DNA from: Acrocarpospora phusangensis
Lineage (GTDB): Bacteria; Actinomycetota; Actinomycetes; Streptosporangiales; Streptosporangiaceae
Length of the DNA: 64,000 nt
Assembly: GCF_016862995.1 (NCBI RefSeq)
Contig: NZ_BOOA01000007.1
Location: forward strand, 62,001-126,000
Direction: 5' to 3'
The notes below the pieces were generated by a model that made no database searches, was not told where the DNA came from, and saw only the letters and a list, made by a program, of their open reading frames with translations. The position numbers and the translations under genes are program-made. This document shows positions 36,029 to 48,019 of the stretch, piece after piece (the stretch's first letter is position 1; the number at the start of each line of letters is the position of its first letter).

Positions 36029-38112
36029 CCGACGGGCACGCGACCGGGTTCGGGCCGTCCCTCGCGCAGTCCGAACCGGTCGTGCAGGCGGCGCAGCGGC
36101 CCGGGCGCCCACCAGTTCCAGCGGCCCAGCAGCGTCATCGTGGCTGGTACGAGCAGGCAGCGGACCAGTGTGGCGTCCACCGCGATGGCGACGGCCAGGG
36201 CCAGGCCCATCTCCTTGATGCCCAGCATGCGCCCGGCCGCGAAGCCGCCGAACACCACGACCATGACCAGCGCCGCCGAGGTGATGATCTTGCCGGAGCG
36301 CTGCAGGCCGACGGCCACCGCCCGGTCGTTGGGCAGCCCGGCGTCGTGGAACTCCTTGATCCGGGCCAGCAGGAAGACCTCGTAGTCCATGGAGAGCCCG
36401 AAGGCGAACATGAACACCAGCACCGGGACCCAGGTCTCCAGCGTCCCCGTGGGCGTGAAGCCCAGCACGTCCGCCAGGTACCCGTCCTGAAATATCAGGA
36501 CTATGGCGCCGAAGGCCGCGCCGAGCGACAGCGTATTCATGATCAACGCCTTGATCGGCACCAGCACGGAACCGGTCAGCAGGAACAGCATCACGAACGT
36601 GCCCAGCGCCACCACCAGGATCGCCCACGGCAGCCGGTCCGCCATCTCCCCGCGGAAGTCCATCACGCCGGCCGCGCTCCCCGCCACGTACAGCGGGAAC
36701 GCCGGGCGATGCGCCCGCAGCCAGGTGACCGCCTCCTCGGCCCGCTCGTCGCGCCCGTCCCCGGCCGTGTACACCTCCGCCACGGCCACCTGGGGCGCCA
36801 GCTGCCGCGCCTCCCCGACGCGCGCGAACCCCCGCAGCGTGTCCAGATAGCCCTGCAGCTCGGCCTGGGACGAGCGGGCCACCAGCTGGATCGGCGGCGC
36901 GCCCCCGCCCGGGAAGCGGTCCCGGGTGAGGTCCGCCACCTGGCGGCTCTCGAAGCTCGTCGGCAGCAGGTCCACGCCGCCGTTGTTGAACCGTACGCCC
37001 AGGAACGGCAGCGCCGAGACCACCAGCACCAGCCCGGTCACGGCCACGGTCGTCGCCGGCCGCCGCTGCACGGCCCTGGCCAGCCGGGCGAAGCGACCCT
37101 CGTCGGCCGAGGCCCGCTGCGGTTTGATCCGGTTCCCGAGCACGCCGAGCAGCGCCGGGGTCAGCGTCAGGGAGGCCAGCGCGGCCACCGCGACCACGCT
37201 CACCCCGGCCGCGCCGATCGCGTGGTAGAAGGGCGACTGGAACACGAAGAGCCCGGCCAGCGACACCCCGACGACGACCGCCGAATAGCCGATCGCCCGC
37301 CCGGCGGTGGCCGCCGCGTGCTCGATCGCGTCCGCCACGCCGTGCCGGGCGCGTTCCTCCTTGAAGCGGCTGACGTACAGCAGGGCGTAGTCCAGGGACA
37401 GGCCCAGGCTGAGGACCGTGGTGACCGGGACGATGTTGGGGTCGAGGTCGCCGAGGGCGGAGAAGCCGTACAGGGTGAGCAGGGCGCCCGCGACCGAGCA
37501 GAGCGCGCCCAGCACGGGCACGCCCGCGGCCAGGAAGCCGCCGAAGACCAGCACCATGACCAGCAGCGCGGCCGGGATGGCGATCATCTCGCCGCGCGCG
37601 GTGTCCTCCGCGACCTGCCGGTTCACCTCGCGGTTCACCAGCGCGCCGCCGCCCGCCAGCACCCGCAGGCCGGGCGCGGAGATCGCGTGCAGCCGGTCGG
37701 CCACCCGGTCCACCGTCTCCGTCGTGCGCTCCGGGGTCAGGTCGTCGGCCAGGTCGACGACGATCATCCCGGCCTTCCCGTCGGTCGCGGTCAGCCCCGG
37801 CGAGTCCCACGCCGAGGAGACCCGGTACACGCCGGGGACGCGCTTGAGGTCGGCCACGGCGGCGGAGGCCGGCCCGCGTACGGACTCCACCGGAGGGCCG
37901 TCCAGCATGCCGACCACCCGGCTGCCGACGGGGGAGTGCTCGTTCATCAGGGTGGCGCCCCGCACGGATTCGAAGACCGGGGAGGCTCGCTGGGGTTCCA
38001 GCCGGTCGAAGACCTGGCTGCCGAAGCCGAAACCCGCGACGAGCAGGCCGGTCCACAAGAGCAGCACCAGGTGGCGGCGGCGGTGGCAGAGGCGACCGAG
38101 GGCGGCGAACAT
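36025..38112 (-). CDS. MMPL/RND-family membrane transporter
   Basis: 695 residues from ATG 38112; upstream in-frame codons lack a ribosome site. There are two repeated halves, each with one helix, a large external loop and a five-helix bundle. Family blocks include SLGLSLDYALLYVSRFKEER and the matching FAFGLSMDYEVFLLARIKEFHD. These transporters use the proton gradient to export lipids or small molecules. The substrate is not predictable, and no lipid synthesis genes are adjacent. Tail-to-tail contact with tricorn (4-nt overlap) is probably incidental. Confidence 0.9.
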   Translation of the reverse strand: MFAALGRLCHRRRHLVLLLWTGLLVAGFGFGSQVFDRLEPQRASPVFESVRGATLMNEHSPVGSRVVGMLDGPPVESVRGPASAAVADLKRVPGVYRVSSAWDSPGLTATDGKAGMIVVDLADDLTPERTTETVDRVADRLHAISAPGLRVLAGGGALVNREVNRQVAEDTARGEMIAIPAALLVMVLVFGGFLAAGVPVLGALCSVAGALLTLYGFSALGDLDPNIVPVTTVLSLGLSLDYALLYVSRFKEERARHGVADAIEHAAATAGRAIGYSAVVVGVSLAGLFVFQSPFYHAIGAAGVSVVAVAALASLTLTPALLGVLGNRIKPQRASADEGRFARLARAVQRRPATTVAVTGLVLVVSALPFLGVRFNNGGVDLLPTSFESRQVADLTRDRFPGGGAPPIQLVARSSQAELQGYLDTLRGFARVGEARQLAPQVAVAEVYTAGDGRDERAEEAVTWLRAHRPAFPLYVAGSAAGVMDFRGEMADRLPWAILVVALGTFVMLFLLTGSVLVPIKALIMNTLSLGAAFGAIVLIFQDGYLADVLGFTPTGTLETWVPVLVFMFAFGLSMDYEVFLLARIKEFHDAGLPNDRAVAVGLQRSGKIITSAALVMVVVFGGFAAGRMLGIKEMGLALAVAIAVDATLVRCLLVPATMTLLGRWNWWAPGPLRRLHDRFGLREGRPEPGRVPVG

Positions 38113-38202
38113 ACCCTGAGTCTGGGGGCCCGCGAAGGGGCGCCGCATCCGCCGACAGGAGGACAACGCTCCTTCCCTTATCCGATCTTTCCGACTTCTC
38201 TG

Positions 38203-38229
38203 GGAACCTGTTCCGGATCACATCCGTAT
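38203..38229 (+). promoter_or_regulatory. ECF-sigma-like promoter ahead of DUF2231 gene
   Basis: GGAACC (38203-38208), 16-nt spacer, CGTAT (38225-38229), the usual shape of extracytoplasmic-function sigma promoters. The -35 also forms a small dyad GGAAC-CT-GTTCC (38203-38214). The DUF2231 start is 30 nt downstream of the -10. Confidence 0.45.
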
Positions 38230-38258
38230 CAAGGGGAGACATCCAAGGAGCGGCCCCC

Positions 38259-38705
38259 ATGTTCGACGAATTCCTCGGTCTGCCGGCGCACCCCCTGATC
38301 GTGCACGCGGCGGTCGTCTTCGCGCCGCTGCTGGCGGCCCTTTCCATCGCGTACGCGCTGGTCCCCCGGCTGCGGCCGCGGCTGGACTGGGCCGTCGCGC
38401 TGCTGGCCGTGGTCACCCCGATCACGGTCTTCGCGGCCAAGCAGAGCGGCGAATCCTTCAAGACCCGCCTTTTCCAGGACCAGACCCCCGACCCGGTGGC
38501 CGCCCACGAGTCCTTCGCGCTGCCGCTGCTGATCTCCGCCATCGCGCTGGGCGTGCTGTCCCTGCTGCTGGTGTACGCGGCCAACCGGTCCACCCGCCAG
38601 TCCACGATCATCCTCGGCGCGCTGACCGTGGTGGCGGCCGCCGTGGTCGGCTACTACGTGGCGCGGTCCGGGCACTCCGGCGCGACCGCCGTGTGGGGCG
38701 GCTGA
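38259..38705 (+). CDS. DUF2231 integral membrane protein
   Basis: 148 residues, ATG at 38259 with AAGGAG upstream. The start LGLPAHPLIVHAAVVFAPLLA, with two conserved His, is the DUF2231 signature. Four membrane helices are visible. Some relatives are thought to bind heme or act in redox processes, but no role is established. The possible ECF promoter upstream hints at an envelope or oxidative stress response. rarA starts 15 nt later and may be co-transcribed. Confidence 0.85.
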   Translation: MFDEFLGLPAHPLIVHAAVVFAPLLAALSIAYALVPRLRPRLDWAVALLAVVTPITVFAAKQSGESFKTRLFQDQTPDPVAAHESFALPLLISAIALGVLSLLLVYAANRSTRQSTIILGALTVVAAAVVGYYVARSGHSGATAVWGG

Positions 38706-38719
38706 GCTAGGCTCCCCAT

Positions 38720-40021
38720 GTGGAGAGTCTGTTCGATTCGGCGGCGAGGGAGGCCACGCCGGAGCCGCTCGCTGTCCGGATGCGCCCGCGCACCCTCGAC
38801 GAGGTGATCGGCCAGCGGCACCTGCTGGGCCCCGGCACGCCGCTGCGCCGCCTGGTCGAGAGCGAGGCGCCGATGTCCCTGTTCCTGTGGGGACCGCCCG
38901 GCACCGGCAAGACCACCCTGGCGTATGTCGTGTCGAACGTGACCAAACGCAGGTTTGTGGAGATCTCCGCGGTCTCCGCCGGGGTCAAGGACGTCCGGGC
39001 CGCCATCGACGCGGCCCGGACCGAGCTCGGCATGACCGGCCGCCAGACCGTGCTGTTCGTGGACGAGGTGCACCGCTTCAACAAGGCCCAGCAGGACGCG
39101 CTGCTCCCGGCCGTGGAGAACCGCTGGGTCACCTTCATCGGCGCCACCACCGAGAACCCCTTCTTCTCGGTCATCTCGCCGCTGCTGTCCCGCTCGCTCC
39201 TGCTCACCCTGGAGTCCCTCGCCGACGACGACATCGGCGACGTGGTGGACCGCGCCCTGGCCGACCCGCGCGGGCTCGGCGGCGGCGCCGTCCTGCACTC
39301 CGACGCCCGCGCCCAGCTGGTCCGGCTGGCCGGCGGCGACGCCCGCCGCTCCCTGACCTACCTGGAGGCCGCCGCGCTGCTGTCCGGCGACATCACCGTC
39401 GAGGTGGTGGAGCGGGCCGCCGACAAGGCCGCCGTCCGCTACGACCGGCAGGGCGACCAGCACTACGACGTGGTCAGCGCGTTCATCAAGAGCATGCGCG
39501 GCTCCGACGCCGACGCCGCCCTGCACTACCTGGCCCGCATGGTCGAGGCGGGGGAGGACCCGCGCTTCATCGCCCGCCGTATCGTCATCTTCGCCTCCGA
39601 GGACGTCGGCATGGCCGACCCCGCCTGCCTGCAGGTCGCGGTCGCCGCCGCCCAGGCCGTGGAGTTCATCGGCCTGCCCGAGGGCCGCATCAACCTGGCC
39701 CAGGCCGTCATCCACTGCGCCCTGGCCCCCAAGTCCAACGCCGTCGTCAAGGCCATCGGCGCGGCCTCCGACGACGTACGGCGCGGCGCCATCGGCCAGG
39801 TGCCCGGCCACCTGCGCGACGCCCACTACGCCGGCGCGAAGAAACTCGGCCACGGCAGCGGCTACAAGTACCCGCACGACTTCGACCACGGCCTGGTCAA
39901 GCAGGAGTACGCGCCGGAGGAACTGCGCGACCGCCGCTACTACGAACCCACCACGCACGGCGCGGAGGCCCCCGTCGCGGAACGCTGGGCCAAAATCCGC
40001 GCCTTCCTGCGGGGGGCGTGA
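38720..40021 (+). CDS. rarA: Replication-associated recombination protein A (AAA ATPase)
   Basis: 433 residues, GTG at 38720. AAA+ clamp-loader-like ATPase of the MgsA/RarA/WRNIP1 family: [21 protein letters not shown], Walker [10 protein letters not shown] (58-66), Walker [20 protein letters not shown] and sensor 1 [13 protein letters not shown]. The C-terminal tetramer domain includes [19 protein letters not shown] and GHLRDAHY. It acts at stalled replication forks. It lies upstream of alaS, as in many actinobacteria. Confidence 0.96.
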   Translation: MESLFDSAAREATPEPLAVRMRPRTLDEVIGQRHLLGPGTPLRRLVESEAPMSLFLWGPPGTGKTTLAYVVSNVTKRRFVEISAVSAGVKDVRAAIDAARTELGMTGRQTVLFVDEVHRFNKAQQDALLPAVENRWVTFIGATTENPFFSVISPLLSRSLLLTLESLADDDIGDVVDRALADPRGLGGGAVLHSDARAQLVRLAGGDARRSLTYLEAAALLSGDITVEVVERAADKAAVRYDRQGDQHYDVVSAFIKSMRGSDADAALHYLARMVEAGEDPRFIARRIVIFASEDVGMADPACLQVAVAAAQAVEFIGLPEGRINLAQAVIHCALAPKSNAVVKAIGAASDDVRRGAIGQVPGHLRDAHYAGAKKLGHGSGYKYPHDFDHGLVKQEYAPEELRDRRYYEPTTHGAEAPVAERWAKIRAFLRGA

Positions 40022-40088
40022 CAACGCGGCCGGAGGGCAGAGCGCGATAGGGTCTTGCCATTCCAGCCAGGATCATCTAGGAGGCCGC

Positions 40089-40466
40089 ATGCTCACCGCG
40101 GGAGAGGTCGCGGGCCTGATCGTCGCCGTGTTCTGGGCCATCCTCGTCGCTTTCCTGGCCTTCGTGCTGGTCAGGCTGGCCCGCCTGCTCACGGAGACCA
40201 CCAAGATGGTCTCCGAGCTGGGCGAGAAGGTCGGCCCCCTGCTCGAGGACGTCAGCTTCACGATCAACGAGACCAACCGGCAGCTGGTGGCCGTCGAGGC
40301 GATCGCCGAGAACATGAAGCACGCCAGTGGCGACATGGCCAAGCTCACCGGCGTGGCCTCCAGCATCGTGGCCACGCCGCTGGTCAAGATCTCCTCGATC
40401 GCGCACGGCGTCAAGGCGGCCCTGACGCGCCGCCGCCCGCGCATGATCGGCGGGAGGAAATCGTGA
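40089..40466 (+). CDS. DUF948 membrane protein
   Basis: 125 residues, ATG after TAGGAGG. One N-terminal helix (VAGLIVAVFWAILVAFLAFVLV) is followed by a helical segment with heptad-like spacing (LLTETTKMVSELGEKVGPLLEDV), as in the DUF948/YtxG family. The function is unknown. The stop overlaps the next start by 4 nt (GTGA), so the two small proteins are probably made together. Confidence 0.87.
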   Translation: MLTAGEVAGLIVAVFWAILVAFLAFVLVRLARLLTETTKMVSELGEKVGPLLEDVSFTINETNRQLVAVEAIAENMKHASGDMAKLTGVASSIVATPLVKISSIAHGVKAALTRRRPRMIGGRKS

Positions 40467-40705
40467 TACGCCGGTTGTTCTACATGGCGCTGGGCGCGTA
40501 CCTGGCCACCTGGGCCCAGCGCAGGCTGCGCGCGCTCAAGCCCGACCACCTCGCGCGGCGCGCCGCCGACCAGGTCAGAGGCTTCGCCGACGACGTGCGC
40601 GACCAGGCGTCCCACCGGGAAACCGAGTTGCGCGCCCGGTTTGGGCTGGACACTGTAAGCAGTACACAGACACACCTACCTCCGAACGTAAGGGATGGCC
40701 GCTGA
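40463..40705 (+). CDS. DUF6167 small membrane-associated protein
   Basis: 80 residues, GTG at 40463 with GGGAGG 5 nt upstream. The start [21 protein letters not shown] is a short membrane-inserting helix. The rest is charged and helical ([26 protein letters not shown]). Small proteins like this lie between DUF948 and alaS in Streptomyces and relatives. The function is unknown. It ends 1 nt before the chosen alaS start. Confidence 0.8.
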   Translation: MIRRLFYMALGAYLATWAQRRLRALKPDHLARRAADQVRGFADDVRDQASHRETELRARFGLDTVSSTQTHLPPNVRDGR

Positions 40706-40706
40706 T

Positions 40707-43376
<2,670 letters not shown>

Positions 43377-43386
43377 TGAAGGTGAC

Positions 43387-43887
43387 ATGAGACGAGGCGT
43401 CCGGCTCGGGGTGGACGTCGGCTCGGTCCGGATCGGGGTCGCCCGCAGCGACCCCTCCGGCCTGCTGGCCACCCCGGTCGAGACGGTGCGGCGGGGCAAG
43501 GGCGACCTGGACAGGCTCGCCGCCCTCGCCGCCGAGCACGAGGTCATGGAGGTCGTGGTGGGCCTGCCCACCACGCTCTCCGGCCGCGAGTCGCACGCCG
43601 CCTCGGCCGCGCGCGAGTTCGCGGCCCGCCTGGCCGTCCGGCTCGCGCCGATCGGCATCCGGCTGTACGACGAGCGGCTGACCACGGTCACCGCCACCCA
43701 GGGCCTGCGCTCCAGCGGCGTCAAGGCCAGGAACCAGCGCGACGTCATCGACCAGGCCGCCGCCGTGGTCCTGCTCCAGGCCGCCCTGGACAGCGAGCGC
43801 GCCACCGGGAGACCGCCGGGCCGTCCCCAGGAACCACCACCCCCCAGCCCTTCTGACGGAGAGACGCGCGGCGGGACAGCCCGGTGA
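43387..43887 (+). CDS. ruvX: RuvX/YqgF family pre-16S rRNA nuclease
   Basis: 166 residues, ATG at 43387 with AAGGTG upstream. RNase-H-like fold: [17 protein letters not shown] (catalytic Asp), [17 protein letters not shown] and [11 protein letters not shown], then [16 protein letters not shown]. Members trim the 5' end of 16S rRNA. The Pro-rich tail ([13 protein letters not shown]) extends beyond the domain. The stop overlaps the first mltG start (GTGA). Confidence 0.94.
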   Translation: MRRGVRLGVDVGSVRIGVARSDPSGLLATPVETVRRGKGDLDRLAALAAEHEVMEVVVGLPTTLSGRESHAASAAREFAARLAVRLAPIGIRLYDERLTTVTATQGLRSSGVKARNQRDVIDQAAAVVLLQAALDSERATGRPPGRPQEPPPPSPSDGETRGGTAR

Positions 43888-44990
43888 CCCCGGCGGAGGG
43901 GGACGACAGCCCGTTCCTGCTCACCCGCGACGACCAACGGCCGCCGGAGCGGCGCGACCGCCGGACCAAGGTGATCGTGATCACCGGCGCGGCCGTGGTC
44001 GCCGTGGCCGGCATCCTCGGGGCGAGCTCCGTGCTCGTGCCGCTGCTGGCCCCCGACGACTTCGAGGGCTCCGGGACCGGCGCGGTGACCGTGGAGATCA
44101 AGCCGGGCCAGAGCGCCTCGCAGATCGCGGAGACCCTCTCCGAGGCGGGGGTGGTCGCCACGGCGCGCTCGTTCGTCCGGGTGGTCCGGCAGCGGGAGAA
44201 GGAGAACAGCCTGCGGCCGGGGCGGTACCGGCTCAACCGGGGCATGGCCGCGGGGGCCGCCCTGGACGAGCTGATCAGCGGCAAGGCCCGGCTGGTCAAG
44301 AAGGTGGCCGTGCCAGAGGGGCTGCGCGCGGGGGAGGCGCTGTCCAAGCTGGCCACCGGGTCGGGCATCCCGCTGGCGGAGCTGCAGAAGGTCGCCGCCC
44401 AGCCGCTGGGCCTGGGCCTGCCGCAGTACGCCAAGGGCCAGGTGGAGGGCTTCCTGTTCCCGGCGACGTACGAGATCGAGCCGGGCACCACGGCGCGGAG
44501 CCTGCTCACCGCGATGGTGGCCCGGTACCGGCAGATGGCCGAGCACATGAAGTTCGAGGAGAAGGCGGCCGAGCGCAAGCTGACGCCGCTGGAGGCGCTC
44601 ACGGTCGCGAGCATCATCCAGGCGGAGGGCGGCCGGGACGAGGACTATCCGAAGATCGCTAGAGTGATCTACAACCGGATGGCCAAGGGCGCCAAGCTGG
44701 AGATGGACTCCACCGTGCTCTACGCCCAGGGCCGCCATTCGCTCAAGGTCTCGGAGAGGGACATCCAGGTGGACTCCCCGTACAACACCTACAAGCACAC
44801 GGGGTTGCCGCCGGGGCCGATCGGGAGTTCGGGGGAGAAGGCGCTCCACGCCGCCCTGAACCCAGCGAAGGGCGATTGGTACTGGTTTGTCACCACCGAT
44901 CCAGGACGTAGAATCACGAAATTCACTGACAACGAAGGTGAGTTCGTGAAATATCGGGAAGAGCTGAACAGATACCTCGGGGCCGACTAG
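43884..44990 (+). CDS. mltG: Endolytic transglycosylase MltG, copy 1
   Basis: 368 residues, GTG at 43884 overlapping ruvX. A short cytosolic start, one membrane helix ([20 protein letters not shown]), a LysM-like part ([18 protein letters not shown]) and the YceG domain. The active-site region reads [27 protein letters not shown], with the likely catalytic Glu near residue 247. MDSTVLYA and [16 protein letters not shown] follow. MltG cuts new glycan strands at the membrane and sets chain length. A second mltG follows in the same direction after 139 nt. Confidence 0.94.
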   Translation: MTPAEGDDSPFLLTRDDQRPPERRDRRTKVIVITGAAVVAVAGILGASSVLVPLLAPDDFEGSGTGAVTVEIKPGQSASQIAETLSEAGVVATARSFVRVVRQREKENSLRPGRYRLNRGMAAGAALDELISGKARLVKKVAVPEGLRAGEALSKLATGSGIPLAELQKVAAQPLGLGLPQYAKGQVEGFLFPATYEIEPGTTARSLLTAMVARYRQMAEHMKFEEKAAERKLTPLEALTVASIIQAEGGRDEDYPKIARVIYNRMAKGAKLEMDSTVLYAQGRHSLKVSERDIQVDSPYNTYKHTGLPPGPIGSSGEKALHAALNPAKGDWYWFVTTDPGRRITKFTDNEGEFVKYREELNRYLGAD

Positions 44991-45129
44991 GCCGACAGGT
45001 TCACCGCCCATGACCTCCCGATGTCCTGGGCGGATGAGCCGGCGACCAATCCGACGCCTGCATCCCCCCTCGGTTTCGCTCTCCCGCTTGACGCGGAGCG
45101 GGTCGGACCGGGAGATTGGCCTGCGCACT

Positions 45130-46284
45130 ATGAACGATCTCGACATGGACTCACTGCTGGGTGACGCCGAGGACGAGGGACCGCGGCGGCGGTCCCGGGG
45201 TCCTTCCCGTCGCCAGCAGACGCGCGGCCGCAAACGCCGCCGCCGCACCCGCCGCAAGGGCGCGGCCGCCTCGCTGATCGCGGTCGTCGTGATCGTCGCC
45301 ATCCTGGGCGGCGGCGGATACCTGGCCTACAACTGGGTCCGCGGCGTCATGATCCCCAAGGACTACACCGGCCAGGGCAGCGGCGAGGTCACCATCGAGA
45401 TCGCGCAGGGCGCCTCCGCGGGCGAGGTCGCGCAGACGCTGGAGGAGGAGGGCGTCGTCGCCAGCGCGCGCGCCTTCATCAACGCCGTGGACGCGGCGGG
45501 CAAGGGCGCCTCGCTCCAGCCCGGCTCGTACGTGATGCGCAGGCAGATGTCCGCCGCCGCGGCCGTGACCCTGCTCGACCCCGAGCACCGCCTGCGCTCC
45601 ACCCTCACCATCCCCGAGGGCCACCGGCTGAGCAAGATCTTCACCACCCTGGCCACGGCCACCGGCAAGTCCGTGGACGAGTTCAAGGAGGCCGCCCGCG
45701 GCGACCTCGGCCTGCCCGGCTACGCCAAGGGCCGCCTGGAGGGGTACGCGTTCCCGGCCACCTACGAGCTCACCCCGAACATGTCGGCCAGCGCCATCCT
45801 CACCCGCATGGTCGACCGCTTCAACGAGACCGCCGCCAAGGACGACCTGGAGGCGGAGGCCAGGAAGCGCGGCTTCACCCCGCACGACATCGTGACCATC
45901 GCGAGCATCGTGCAGGCCGAGTCCGGCAGCCAGGAGGACATGCCGAAGGTGGCCCGGGTCATCTACAACCGCCTGGCCATGAACCCGCCGATGAAGCTCC
46001 AGATGGACAGCACGCTCATGTACGGCCTCAACAAGTACGGCATCGCCGCCACCGACGAGGAAACCCGGAGCGACTCCAAGTACAACACCTACAAGTTCCC
46101 CGGCCTCCCGCCCGGCCCGATCGCCAACCCGGGCGACCACGCCATCCAGGCGGCCCTGCACCCGGCCAAGGGCGACTGGATCTACTTCGTGACGACCGAC
46201 CCGGCGAAGGGCATCACCAAGTTCACGGCGAGCGAGGACGAGTTCTGGGACCTCCGCGACGAGTTCAACCGGAACAACCAGTAA
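45130..46284 (+). CDS. mltG: Endolytic transglycosylase MltG, copy 2
   Basis: 384 residues from ATG 45130 (MNDLDMDSLLGDAEDE). An in-frame ATG at 45010 would add 40 unlikely residues. The cytosolic start has an acidic stretch and then a very basic one (RGRKRRRRTRRK), followed by one helix (SLIAVVVIVAILGGGGYLAY) and the same LysM-like plus YceG layout as copy 1. The active-site region is TIASIVQAESGSQEDMPKVARVIYNRL. A possible -35 TTGACG lies at 45088-45093. Both copies keep the catalytic Glu, so both may work. Confidence 0.93.
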   Translation: MNDLDMDSLLGDAEDEGPRRRSRGPSRRQQTRGRKRRRRTRRKGAAASLIAVVVIVAILGGGGYLAYNWVRGVMIPKDYTGQGSGEVTIEIAQGASAGEVAQTLEEEGVVASARAFINAVDAAGKGASLQPGSYVMRRQMSAAAAVTLLDPEHRLRSTLTIPEGHRLSKIFTTLATATGKSVDEFKEAARGDLGLPGYAKGRLEGYAFPATYELTPNMSASAILTRMVDRFNETAAKDDLEAEARKRGFTPHDIVTIASIVQAESGSQEDMPKVARVIYNRLAMNPPMKLQMDSTLMYGLNKYGIAATDEETRSDSKYNTYKFPGLPPGPIANPGDHAIQAALHPAKGDWIYFVTTDPAKGITKFTASEDEFWDLRDEFNRNNQ

Positions 46285-46305
46285 CCGATCAGTGAAGGTG
46301 ACCCG

Positions 46306-47109
46306 ATGACGCGCGCCGCCGTGCTCGGCCTGCCGGTCAGGCACTCGCTCTCGCCGGTGCTGCACCGGACCGCGTACGAGGCGCTCGGCCTGACCGGCTG
46401 GCGGTACGACGCGATCGAGTGCGCCGAGGACGGCCTGGCCGCCTTCATGGCCGGGCTCGGCCCGGAGTGGGCCGGGCTTTCGCTGACCATGCCGCTCAAG
46501 CGGGTGGTGTTCCCGCTCCTGGACACGGTCTCTGAGCTGGCCGTGGAGGTGGGCGCGGCGAACACCGTGGTGCTGCGGGACGGCGCCAGGCACGGCGAGA
46601 ACACCGACGTCTACGGCATCGTCCGGGCACTGGCCGAGGCCGGGGTGACCCGGCCGCGCAGCGCCACCGTGCTGGGCGGCGGGGCGACGGCGGCCTCCGC
46701 GCTGGCCGCGCTGCGCTCGCTCGGGCTGGACGAGGCCGCCCTGGTGGTGCGCGACCCGGCCAGGGCGGGGGACACGCTGGCGGTGGCCGAGCGGCTCGGC
46801 GTACGGGTGGCGGTGCAGACCTTCGACAAGTTCGACGCCGAGGTGGACCTGCTGATCTCGACGCTGCCCTCGGGGGCGGCGGACGGGTTCGCGGGGGCGG
46901 CCATGCGGGCGGGCGCGGTGTTCGACGTGGTGTACTCGCCGTGGCCGACGCATCTGGTCGCGCGGGCGCGTACAGTCATCGGGGGGTTCTCCATGCTGCT
47001 GCACCAGGCGGCGCGCCAGGTGGAGCTGATGACGGGCAGCACGATCGCCCCCGTCGAGGAGATGCGCCGGGCCGGCGAGGCCGAGCTGGCCGCGCGCGCC
47101 GGGGAATGA
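46306..47109 (+). CDS. aroE: Shikimate dehydrogenase
   Basis: 267 residues, ATG at 46306. The start GLPVRHSLSPVLHRTAYEALGL binds shikimate. The catalytic pair is K65 (MPLK) and D101 (ENTD). The NADP loop is VLGGGATAASALAAL. The end block GFSMLLHQAARQVEL is also typical. It reduces 3-dehydroshikimate in the aromatic pathway. mltG-aroE adjacency is common in actinobacteria. Confidence 0.96.
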   Translation: MTRAAVLGLPVRHSLSPVLHRTAYEALGLTGWRYDAIECAEDGLAAFMAGLGPEWAGLSLTMPLKRVVFPLLDTVSELAVEVGAANTVVLRDGARHGENTDVYGIVRALAEAGVTRPRSATVLGGGATAASALAALRSLGLDEAALVVRDPARAGDTLAVAERLGVRVAVQTFDKFDAEVDLLISTLPSGAADGFAGAAMRAGAVFDVVYSPWPTHLVARARTVIGGFSMLLHQAARQVELMTGSTIAPVEEMRRAGEAELAARAGE

Positions 47110-47158
47110 ACCGTTCCCGGCCGCGGTTATGGTAGTGTTGTAGCTCGATCGGTCTGGC

Positions 47159-47200
47159 ATGCCAGCTGGACGCGCAAGCGGAGGTCCTCCTCCCACCTGA
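47159..47200 (+). CDS. Possible 13-residue leader peptide ahead of infC
   Basis: ATG 47159 to TGA 47198-47200, encoding [13 protein letters not shown]. The Pro-Pro-Pro run is a known ribosome-slowing motif that needs EF-P. It lies upstream of the GAGA-loop hairpin and the terminator-like stem before infC, where a ribosome pause could influence folding. There is no clear Shine-Dalgarno site, so translation is uncertain. Confidence 0.25.
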   Translation: MPAGRASGGPPPT

Positions 47201-47284
47201 TCGGCCGAGAGGCCGACGGGTCAAGGATCACATTGAGAGTTCTCGGACTCAGTGGCCCCGCATGCGTGACGTGTGGGGTCTTTT
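47201..47284 (+). promoter_or_regulatory. infC leader hairpins with terminator-like attenuator
   Basis: First hairpin: TCGGCC (47201-47206), loop GAGA, GGCCGA (47211-47216). Second: GGCCCCGCA (47254-47262) / TGTGGGGTC (47272-47280), nine pairs including two G-U, directly followed by TTTT (47281-47284) and more T-rich sequence. The second has the form of an intrinsic terminator 52 nt before the infC start, so it is a candidate attenuator of the infC-rpmI-rplT operon. Confidence 0.6.
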
Positions 47285-47336
47285 GTCGTTTCTCCCACAC
47301 GGTCGAGCACTTAAGCGGAAGTCCCTTGGAGGTCCC

Positions 47337-47972
47337 ATCAGCACCGAGCCCCGCATCAATGATCGTATTCGCGTGCCCGAGGTCCGCCTCGTCGGCCCGA
47401 ACGGCGAGCAGGTCGGCATCGTGTCCATCCACGACGCGCTCAAGCTGGCCCAGGAAGCCGATCTCGACCTGGTCGAGGTCGCCGCGACCGCTCGTCCGCC
47501 CGTGTGCAAGCTCATGGACTACGGCAAGTTCAAGTACGAGTCGGCCATGAAGGCGCGCGAGGCGCGCCGCAACCAGGCACACACGATCATCAAGGAGATC
47601 AAGCTCCGGCCGAAGATCGACCCGCACGACTACGAGACCAAGAAGGGTCACGTCGTGCGCTTCCTCAAGGCGGGGGACAAGGTCAAGGTCACGATCATGT
47701 TCCGCGGGCGTGAGCAGTCCCGCCCGGAACTGGGCTTCAGACTCCTGCAGCGGCTCGCCGAGGACGTCACGGAGCTGGGCTTCGTGGAGTCCCAGGCCAA
47801 GCAGGACGGCCGGAACATGATCATGGTGATCGGGCCGCACAAGAAGAAGGCCGAGGCCAAAGCCGAGAAGGCGGCGGCCAGGGCACAGCGCGGCGATGAG
47901 CCCGCGGGTGACAACCCCCCCGCGGAGACCGCCGCGGGCGTCGCGACGCGCGAGTCGCAGCCGCAGCAGTAA
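47337..47972 (+). CDS. infC: Translation initiation factor IF-3 (ATC start)
   Basis: 211 residues starting at ATC 47337, with GGAGG (47328-47332) 4 nt upstream. The protein then begins [20 protein letters not shown], exactly where IF-3 proteins begin. An in-frame ATG at 47262 lies inside the terminator-like hairpin and is rejected. N-domain, linker ([19 protein letters not shown]) and C-domain ([18 protein letters not shown]) are complete, with an Ala/Glu-rich tail of about 35 residues. Rare AUU/AUC start codons are known in infC of many bacteria: IF-3 rejects them and so controls its own synthesis. Confidence 0.95.
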   Translation: MSTEPRINDRIRVPEVRLVGPNGEQVGIVSIHDALKLAQEADLDLVEVAATARPPVCKLMDYGKFKYESAMKAREARRNQAHTIIKEIKLRPKIDPHDYETKKGHVVRFLKAGDKVKVTIMFRGREQSRPELGFRLLQRLAEDVTELGFVESQAKQDGRNMIMVIGPHKKKAEAKAEKAAARAQRGDEPAGDNPPAETAAGVATRESQPQQ

Positions 47973-48019
47973 CACGCTGTGCAGTCGGGGCCGAACGCTG
48001 GTCTCGAACGAGTCAGGCA

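Noticed and set aside
38203-38214. LexA box upstream of DUF2231/rarA (GGAAC-CT-GTTCC)
   Set aside because: The spacer is 2 nt instead of 4, so it does not fit the LexA site. The ECF promoter reading fits better.
47262-47336. N-terminal extension of IF-3 from ATG 47262
   Set aside because: The start lies inside a terminator-like hairpin and has no ribosome site. IF-3 similarity begins exactly at the ATC codon after GGAGG.
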